Part shown: positions 58,218-64,000 of the stretch, one piece after another | Position numbering within the stretch: position 1 is the stretch's first letter | How the letters are laid out: each line of letters opens with the position of its first letter | From: [Pseudopropionibacterium] massiliense | GTDB taxonomy: Bacteria > Actinomycetota > Actinomycetes > Propionibacteriales > Propionibacteriaceae | Direction: 5' to 3' | DNA length: 64,000 nucleotides | Assembly (NCBI RefSeq): GCF_900607225.1 | Contig: NZ_LR027842.1 | Span: 1,594,396-1,658,395 of the forward strand | Translations under genes and position numbers: made by a program | The notes under the pieces: model-generated | Databases searched by the model: none | Told to the model about the DNA's origin: nothing | What the model saw: only the letters and a program-made list of their open reading frames with translations

Positions 58218-60980
58218 TCACTCGGCGTCCCCGGTCTTGCCGGAGGTTCCTGCGGTGACGTCGTCGAGGCGGTACCGCCGGGCAGCTTCCAAGGGCCATT
58301 CGCGGGGTATCTCATCCTTCAGGGCCAGCTGTTGCAACACCGCGACGGCGATGGAATGACCGTCGATGTTGTAGTAGCGCCGAGCAGCCGCCCGGGTGTC
58401 GGAGAAACCGAACCCGTCCGCACCGAGAGTCGTGTACTCGCGTGGCACCCAGGGCCGGATCAGGTCCGGCACGGCGTGCATGTAATCGCTGACGGCGACG
58501 ACGGGGCCCTGCGTGCCGGCAAGCTTCGACTCGACCCAGGTGGGGGCGTGCTCCCCGAACGGGTCGTTGAACCTGGCCTTGTCGCGGGCGAGTCCCTCGC
58601 GACGCAGCTCACCCCAGGACGTGACGGACCAGACGTCCGCGACCACTCCGTAGTCGTCCTTGAGCAACTGCTGGGCCTCAAGCGCCCACGGCACGCCAAC
58701 GCCGGAGGCGAGGATCTGCGCGCGGCGGGCATCCTGGCCGACCCCGTCGAAGGATCCGGGACGCAACAGGTACATGCCCTTCAGGATTCCCTCGACGTCC
58801 ACGTTCTCCGGTTCGGCGGGCTGCACGTAGGGCTCGTTGTAGACGGTGAGGTAGTACATGACGTTCTCTGGCTTCTCCCCGTACATCCGGCGCAGGCCGT
58901 CGCGGACGATGTGCGCCAGCTCGTAGCCGTAGGCGGGATCGTAGGCGGCGAAGGCGGTGTTGGTGGAGGCCAGGACCGGTGAGTGACCGTCCATGTGCTG
59001 CGTGCCCTCGCCCGTCAGAGTGGTGCGACCGGCTGTGGCCCCGATCACGAACCCGCGAGCGAGCTGATCGCCGGCCGCCCACATGGAGTCGCCGGTGCGC
59101 TGAAACCCGAACATCGAGTAGAACACGTAGATCGGGACCATGGGCTCGCCGTGGGTGGCGTAGGAGGTCCCTGCGGCGGTGAAGGCCGCCATCGAACCGG
59201 CTTCGTTGATCCCGGTGTGGAGGATCTGACCATTGGTGGCCTCCCGGTAACTGAGGAACAGGTCCGCATCGACGGGCGTGTACTTCTGGCCGCCGGGATT
59301 GTAGATCTTGATGGTCGGGAAGAAGGCGTCGATACCGAAGGTGCGCGCCTCGTCGGGGATGATGGGCACCACGCGCGGAGCGAATGCCTTGTCGCGCATC
59401 AAGTCCTTGAGCAGGCGCACGAACGCCATGGTGGTGGCCACCTCCTGCTTGCCGGAGCCCTTGCGAACGGATTCGTAGGCCTTCTCGCCCGGCAGCGAGA
59501 TGAACTTGCGATCCCCTCGGCGTTCCGGCACGTAGCCACCAAGCGCGCGGCGGCGTTCCTGCAGGTACTGCATCCGCGGATCCTCCGCCCCGGGCCGCAC
59601 GTACGGTGGGCGGTAGGGATCGGCCTCGAGCACGGCATCGGAGACCGGCACGTGCACACGGTCACGGAACGCCTTGAGATCATCGAGGGCCATCTTCTTC
59701 ATCTGGTGTGTGGCGTTGCGGCCCGCGAAGTGCTGGCCCAGGAAGTAGCCCTTGATGGTGTGGGCGAGAACGACCGTGGGCGCACCCGTGAACTCGGTCG
59801 CCGCCTTGTAGGCGGCGTAGACCTTGTGGAAGTCGTGGCCGCCGCGGGTCAGCGCCCAGATCTGATCGTCGGTCCAGTCCTTGACCATGGCCGCGGTGCG
59901 GGCGTCGCGCCCGAAGAAATGCTCGCGCACGTAGGCGCCGTCGTTGGCCTTGAAGGTCTGGTAGTCACCGTCGGTCGTGGTGTTCATCAAGGTGACCAGT
60001 GCGCCGTCACTGTCCGCTGCGAGCAACGGGTCCCAGCCCCGGCCCCAGATCAGCTTGATGACGTTCCAACCCGCCCCTCGGAAGAATGCCTCGAGTTCCT
60101 GGACGATCTTGCCGTTGCCGCGCACCGGACCGTCGAGGCGCTGCAGGTTGCAGTTGATCACGAAGGTGAGGTTGTCGAGTTCCTCGTTGGCTGCCAGCTG
60201 CAGCAGGCCACGGGACTCGGGTTCGTCCATCTCACCGTCACCCAGGAACGCCCAGACGCGCTGCTGGGAGGTGTCCTTGATGCCGCGGTTCTGCAGGTAA
60301 CGGTTGAACTGCGCCTGGTAGATGGCGTTCATGGGGCCGATCCCCATGGAGACCGTCGGGAACTCCCAGAAGTTCTGCATCTGGTGGGGGTGCGGGTAGC
60401 TGGGCAGGGCCCGCACCCTGCCGTCGACGATGTGGCTGTGCTCCTGACGGAACCCGTCCAGGTCCGCCTCCTCGAGGCGCCCCTCCAGGAAGGCCCGGGC
60501 GTACATGCCGGGGGAGGCATGCCCTTGGAAGAACACCTGGTCGCCGCCTCCCGGGTGGTCCTTGCCCCGGAAGAAGTGGTTCATCCCCACCTCGTACAGG
60601 GTCGCGGCGGAGGCGTAGGTTGAGATGTGTCCGCCGACACCGATTCCCGGACGCTGGGCCCGGTGAACGGTGATGGCGGCGTTCCAACGGAGCAGGCGGC
60701 GGATCTGACGTTCCAGATCCTCGTCCCCCGGATAGGGCGGTTCCTTGTCCGTCGGAATGGTGTTGACGTAGTCGGTGCCGGTCAGCGAGGGAACCCCAAC
60801 GTGGCGCTCGCGCGCCCGTTCCAACAGCTTCAGCATGACATAGCGGGCACGGTTGCGACCGCCGTGCTCGATCACCCCGTCGAGCGACTCCAGCCACTCG
60901 GCGGTCTCTCCCGGATCTGTGTCCGGGAGGTTCGTCGGCAGGCCGTTGAGGATCGGCCCGACCTGGTCCTGGATGCTCAC
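58218..60980 (-). CDS. aceE: pyruvate dehydrogenase E1 component (homodimeric)
   Basis: 920 residues, thiamine-diphosphate enzyme that decarboxylates pyruvate and passes the acetyl group to E2. Conserved [30 protein letters not shown] (Mg/ThDP motif) and a transketolase-like C-terminal domain. Starts at GTG 60980 with AGAGGA upstream; the longer frame is antisense to the neighbour. Only E1 is here; E2 and E3 must lie elsewhere. Divergent from the solute-binding lipoprotein. Confidence 0.95.
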   Translation of the reverse strand: MSIQDQVGPILNGLPTNLPDTDPGETAEWLESLDGVIEHGGRNRARYVMLKLLERARERHVGVPSLTGTDYVNTIPTDKEPPYPGDEDLERQIRRLLRWNAAITVHRAQRPGIGVGGHISTYASAATLYEVGMNHFFRGKDHPGGGDQVFFQGHASPGMYARAFLEGRLEEADLDGFRQEHSHIVDGRVRALPSYPHPHQMQNFWEFPTVSMGIGPMNAIYQAQFNRYLQNRGIKDTSQQRVWAFLGDGEMDEPESRGLLQLAANEELDNLTFVINCNLQRLDGPVRGNGKIVQELEAFFRGAGWNVIKLIWGRGWDPLLAADSDGALVTLMNTTTDGDYQTFKANDGAYVREHFFGRDARTAAMVKDWTDDQIWALTRGGHDFHKVYAAYKAATEFTGAPTVVLAHTIKGYFLGQHFAGRNATHQMKKMALDDLKAFRDRVHVPVSDAVLEADPYRPPYVRPGAEDPRMQYLQERRRALGGYVPERRGDRKFISLPGEKAYESVRKGSGKQEVATTMAFVRLLKDLMRDKAFAPRVVPIIPDEARTFGIDAFFPTIKIYNPGGQKYTPVDADLFLSYREATNGQILHTGINEAGSMAAFTAAGTSYATHGEPMVPIYVFYSMFGFQRTGDSMWAAGDQLARGFVIGATAGRTTLTGEGTQHMDGHSPVLASTNTAFAAYDPAYGYELAHIVRDGLRRMYGEKPENVMYYLTVYNEPYVQPAEPENVDVEGILKGMYLLRPGSFDGVGQDARRAQILASGVGVPWALEAQQLLKDDYGVVADVWSVTSWGELRREGLARDKARFNDPFGEHAPTWVESKLAGTQGPVVAVSDYMHAVPDLIRPWVPREYTTLGADGFGFSDTRAAARRYYNIDGHSIAVAVLQQLALKDEIPREWPLEAARRYRLDDVTAGTSGKTGDAE

Positions 60981-61150
60981 GTGAGTCCTCTCGTCGCGAT
61001 GATGTGCACGGTAGAGGCAAAGATACCGCGCGACAGCCGGTCCGCGAATTATCACCGGGCCGCGGCCGCCCCGTCCGGCTTGCAAACCTGTTCACACGAT
61101 GTCAAGGTGGCCGGGTGGAGTCATGTTTCGCCCCAACGGAAAGGACAGGG

Positions 61151-62521
61151 ATGTTCCGCCTGAAGAAACGGGCTGCTGTCGCCACCTTGAGCATCATCTC
61201 CTTGTTCGCCCTGGTCGCCTGCAGCAGCACCCCCTTGGAAGAGCCCACGAACAGCCCAAGCGACGTTCCGAGCGGATGCGCCACCTTCACACAATACGGA
61301 AACCTGCAGGGCAGGTCAGTCAATGTCTATGCCCCTATCGTCTCCCCCGAGGACCAGTCCCACATCGAGTCCTTCAAGCCATTCGAAGAATGCACCGGAG
61401 TCAAGATCAACTACGAAGGGTCCCGTGAGTTCGAGACCCAGCTCCCCATCAAGATCGACGCCGACGCCCCACCGGACATCGCTTATTTCCCACAGCCCGG
61501 CCTGCTGAGAAGTCTCATCACCCGTTTTCCCGGCAGGATCAAAGAAGTTCAGGGACAAGCCCTGACAAACCTCGACGCCAATTACCGGAACGTCTGGAAA
61601 GAGTACGGATCCGTTGAGGACAGAATCTATGCGGTTCCCGTGGGGGCGAGCGTGAAATCTTTCGTCTGGTACTCGCCGCGCGCCTTCACGGAGAACGGAT
61701 ACCAGATTCCCCGGACATGGGAGGAACTGATCACCCTGACCCAGAGGATCGCGGAGGAGCATCCGAACGCAAAACCTTGGTGTGCGGGAATCCAAGCCAG
61801 CAACGGAACCGGGTGGCCGGCCACCGACTGGCTCGAGGACATGATGTTGCGCACCGCAGGCCCGGACGAATACGACCTGTGGGTCTCACACAGGATTCCA
61901 TTCAACGATCCCCGGGTGGTTGCCGCCATGGACCAAACGGGAAGCATTCTGAAGAATGAAACCTATGTGAACGGCGGACTGGGAAGCGTGAAATCCATCG
62001 CTACCACTTCTTTCACAGCCGCAGGCCTGCCGATACTTGACAACACCTGCTTCCTGCACCGTCAGGCCTCCTTCTACCAAGTGAACTGGCCCACCGAGAA
62101 GAAGATCTCGGAGGACGGCGACATTTTCGCCTTCCTCCTCCCCGGCAAAACCGATACGGAACAACCGGTCCTCGTCGGCGGTGAGTTCGCGGCGGCATTC
62201 AACGACCGTGAAGAGGTGCGGGCTTTTCAGGCATATTTGACCTCACCTGAGTTCAGCAACACGAAAGCAAAGGTCACGGGACATGGATGGATCTCGGCGA
62301 ACAAGAAACTTGATCCCTCCACCCTGTCGTCTCCCATCGACAGGCTCTCCTACGAACTGATCACCAATGACAGCAGCGTTCTCCGTTTCGACGCGTCGGA
62401 TCAGATGCCGGGAGCCGTCGGTACCGGAACTTTCTGGACCGGCATGACGGACTGGATCTCGCTGGACAAGTCCTCCCGGGACGTACTGACCGAGATAGAG
62501 AACTCCTGGCCGAGAACCTGA
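61151..62521 (+). CDS. orphan sugar-ABC solute-binding lipoprotein
   Basis: 456 residues. Signal peptide with lipobox LVAC (Cys24), then a bacterial type 1 solute-binding fold. Features such as YAVPVGASVKSFVWYSPRAF, GTGWPATDWLEDMML and a cysteine-containing C-terminal lobe resemble alpha-glucoside-binding proteins. AAGGA lies six bases before the ATG. No permease or ATPase gene follows (next is a PucR-type regulator), so the transporter must be encoded elsewhere or it is shared with another system. Confidence 0.8.
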   Translation: MFRLKKRAAVATLSIISLFALVACSSTPLEEPTNSPSDVPSGCATFTQYGNLQGRSVNVYAPIVSPEDQSHIESFKPFEECTGVKINYEGSREFETQLPIKIDADAPPDIAYFPQPGLLRSLITRFPGRIKEVQGQALTNLDANYRNVWKEYGSVEDRIYAVPVGASVKSFVWYSPRAFTENGYQIPRTWEELITLTQRIAEEHPNAKPWCAGIQASNGTGWPATDWLEDMMLRTAGPDEYDLWVSHRIPFNDPRVVAAMDQTGSILKNETYVNGGLGSVKSIATTSFTAAGLPILDNTCFLHRQASFYQVNWPTEKKISEDGDIFAFLLPGKTDTEQPVLVGGEFAAAFNDREEVRAFQAYLTSPEFSNTKAKVTGHGWISANKKLDPSTLSSPIDRLSYELITNDSSVLRFDASDQMPGAVGTGTFWTGMTDWISLDKSSRDVLTEIENSWPRT

Positions 62522-62580
62522 TCAACCACCCCGCTCCCATGACGGCCATCCACCCCGGACCGAGTAGGCTGGCAGCCACC

Positions 62581-63774
62581 ATGACCGCTCATCAGCCCGC
62601 ACGGCCGGGTACTCTTCCCGCCACCGTATCGTCAGCTCGATCCCGAGCCGCCATCCTGAAACGACTGCGGGCCACCACAGCGACCATGAACACCGCCACC
62701 CTCACGGCCTTGGAGGCTCGGCACACATGGTTCGCGGAACTCGATGCCGAATCCCGGTCCTGGATCAACGTGCTGGCCCGGGGGGGAATCGACGGTTTCG
62801 TGAACTGGGTCAGTGGTTCGGCCTTCTCCTTCGAGTCGGTCTTCGACTCCGCCCCCCGGGCTCTCGCAGGACGCATCTCCCTGAGACAGACGGTCGACCT
62901 GGTGCGCACCACCACCGATGTCGTGGAGGAACAGATCCAACTTCTGTTGCCACGCGCGGACCAACAACCGTTGCAGCTGGGAATAGTGCACTATTCCCGT
63001 GAGATCGCTTTCGTGGCAGCCGCGGTCTACGCACGCGCCGCAGAGGCGCGGGGAGCCTGGGACTCCCGCATCGAGGCAACGATCGTCGACGCGGTGGTCC
63101 GGGCCGAGGCCGATGAATCCGTCACGTCGAGGGCATCCACCCTCGGCTGGGATTCCGAGGCCCCCACGATCGTGGTCATGGCGGGCGCCCCCAAGGATCC
63201 GCGGGTCGATGAACTGCGCAGAGCATCTGCGCGACTCTCCTTGGACGTGCTCGCGGCTCCCCAAGGTGAACGTCTCGTGTGCATCTTCGCTGGTGAGGTG
63301 CTGACCGACCCTGCTCGGGCATGCGCCCTGGTGACAAAGCTCGAGCCACACTTCGCTCCCGGTCCCATCGTGATCGGCCCGCTCGCGGAAGGGCTCCGCG
63401 GGGCCCCCACCTCCGCCAGGTCCGCCGCATCCGGATATCGGGCAGCCCGGGCATGGCCCGAGGGCCCCAGGACCCTGCTGTCGCACGACCTGCTTCCGGA
63501 GCGGGCACTCGCGGGTGACGGACACGCCCGCAGAACCTTGGCCCGCGACATCTTCGGTCTTCTCAAGGGGGCCAAGGAGCTTCTCGATACCTGCATCGGT
63601 TTTCTCGACGCCGGATCCTCGATGGAGGCCACGGCACGAGCCATGTTCATCCATCCCAACACCGTCCGCTACCGCCTGCGGCGGATCCAGGACGTGACGG
63701 GGTACAACCCGACGGATGCGCGAGAAGCCTACGTTCTGAGGCTGGCAATCACGTTGGGACGCCTCCAGGAGTGA
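62581..63774 (+). CDS. PucR-family regulator, FasR-like
   Basis: 397 residues from ATG 62581. A long N-terminal domain (about 1-330) ends in a PucR-type helix-turn-helix (AMFIHPNTVRYRLRRIQDVTGYNP). In Streptomyces the related FasR, encoded just before fabD, activates the fatty-acid genes; the same arrangement holds here, with fabD 118 bases downstream. Start lacks a strong ribosome-binding site; the frame is open for 14 codons upstream. Confidence 0.8.
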   Translation: MTAHQPARPGTLPATVSSARSRAAILKRLRATTATMNTATLTALEARHTWFAELDAESRSWINVLARGGIDGFVNWVSGSAFSFESVFDSAPRALAGRISLRQTVDLVRTTTDVVEEQIQLLLPRADQQPLQLGIVHYSREIAFVAAAVYARAAEARGAWDSRIEATIVDAVVRAEADESVTSRASTLGWDSEAPTIVVMAGAPKDPRVDELRRASARLSLDVLAAPQGERLVCIFAGEVLTDPARACALVTKLEPHFAPGPIVIGPLAEGLRGAPTSARSAASGYRAARAWPEGPRTLLSHDLLPERALAGDGHARRTLARDIFGLLKGAKELLDTCIGFLDAGSSMEATARAMFIHPNTVRYRLRRIQDVTGYNPTDAREAYVLRLAITLGRLQE

Positions 63775-63805
63775 TCCCGAACATCGACGCCCGTCAGACC
63801 CGTTC

Positions 63806-63822
63806 TTGTGGGAATCCCACAA
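63806..63822. promoter_or_regulatory. palindrome upstream of fabD, candidate FasR operator
   Basis: TTGTGGGA, A, TCCCACAA: eight-base perfect arms around one base, in the 117-base gap between the PucR-type regulator and fabD. It is 70 bases before the fabD GTG. No confirmed promoter boxes overlap it. Confidence 0.5.
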
Positions 63823-63891
63823 TCCCTTCAGAGTCATTTTCGTCACCTTCACAGCCACACACATCGTCAGCGAGAGGGCAGAGTTGGGTTC

Positions 63892-64000
63892 GTGCTAGCT
63901 ATCGTCGCTCCGGGCCAAGGAGCCCAGACCCCCGGATTTCTCGCCGCTTGGCTGGAGGAACCCAGCTTCAGGACCCGCCTCGAGTGGCTGAGTGCCATCA
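63892..64000 (+). CDS. fabD: malonyl CoA-ACP transacylase, 5' part
   Basis: Thirty-six codons from GTG 63892 to the window edge: VLAIVAPGQGAQTPGFL is the start of FabD, including the GQGAQ motif. Begins the type II fatty-acid gene cluster expected to continue to the right. Confidence 0.9.
   Translation, partial: MLAIVAPGQGAQTPGFLAAWLEEPSFRTRLEWLSAI

Overview
The window is one contiguous chromosomal stretch from a high-G+C actinobacterium. Its gene blocks match conserved actinobacterial neighbourhoods: TrmA-like methylase / KimA-like transporter / two TrkA proteins / OB-fold / DUF3710 / dut / DUF4193 / sepH; adnA-adnB; secA / hpf / comFC / lpqB / mtrB / mtrA; prfB / ftsE / ftsX / M23 / smpB / ssrA; aceE / FasR-like regulator / fabD. 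Frequent GTG starts, GTGA or ATGA gene junctions, a SecA without the C-terminal zinc tail and a tmRNA tag ending in FALAA fit this. A relative of the Propionibacteriaceae is my guess; the sequence alone does not prove family or genus.

Layout. 1-5800: tail of a possible transposase, then ald-cycA (alanine catabolism and uptake) and aconitase behind a palindromic operator. 5800-14300: a K+ homeostasis module (KimA-like importer and two RCK/TrkA proteins) coupled to an RNA methylase, then dut and small conserved genes, septation protein SepH and thymidine kinase. 14300-24430: glycosyltransferase, phosphodiesterase family, App1-type phosphatase, topoisomerase IV genes parC and parE facing each other around a carbonic anhydrase and a ClbS-like protein. 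24400-36770: AdnAB helicase-nuclease, cold-shock protein, PP2C phosphatase, DUF3107, a DEAD-box helicase with no ordinary start codon, PHP-trpS. 36700-45600: an array of 21-bp spaced repeats, then secA, hpf, comFC and the lpqB-mtrB-mtrA envelope-sensing operon. 45600-54130: YqgE, a GH13 enzyme, tmRNA, SmpB, the FtsEX division complex with its M23 partner, RF2, a YqeY protein and tRNA-Val. 54290-64000: a membrane protein, a eukaryotic-type double-domain phosphofructokinase, DUF3052, pyruvate dehydrogenase E1, an orphan sugar-binding lipoprotein, a PucR-type regulator and the start of fabD.

Most genes are housekeeping. I see no CRISPR array, phage, toxin-antitoxin pair, defence island or biosynthetic cluster. 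Nine junctions overlap as ATGA or GTGA, suggesting translational coupling. The most interesting signals are regulatory or architectural: the tandem PFK, the 21-bp iteron array at 36719-36789, the CTG-start helicase, and palindromes before acnA, fabD and ftsE. After start-site correction no stretch longer than 300 bases lacks a gene; the longest gaps are 39926-40204 and 52079-52356.
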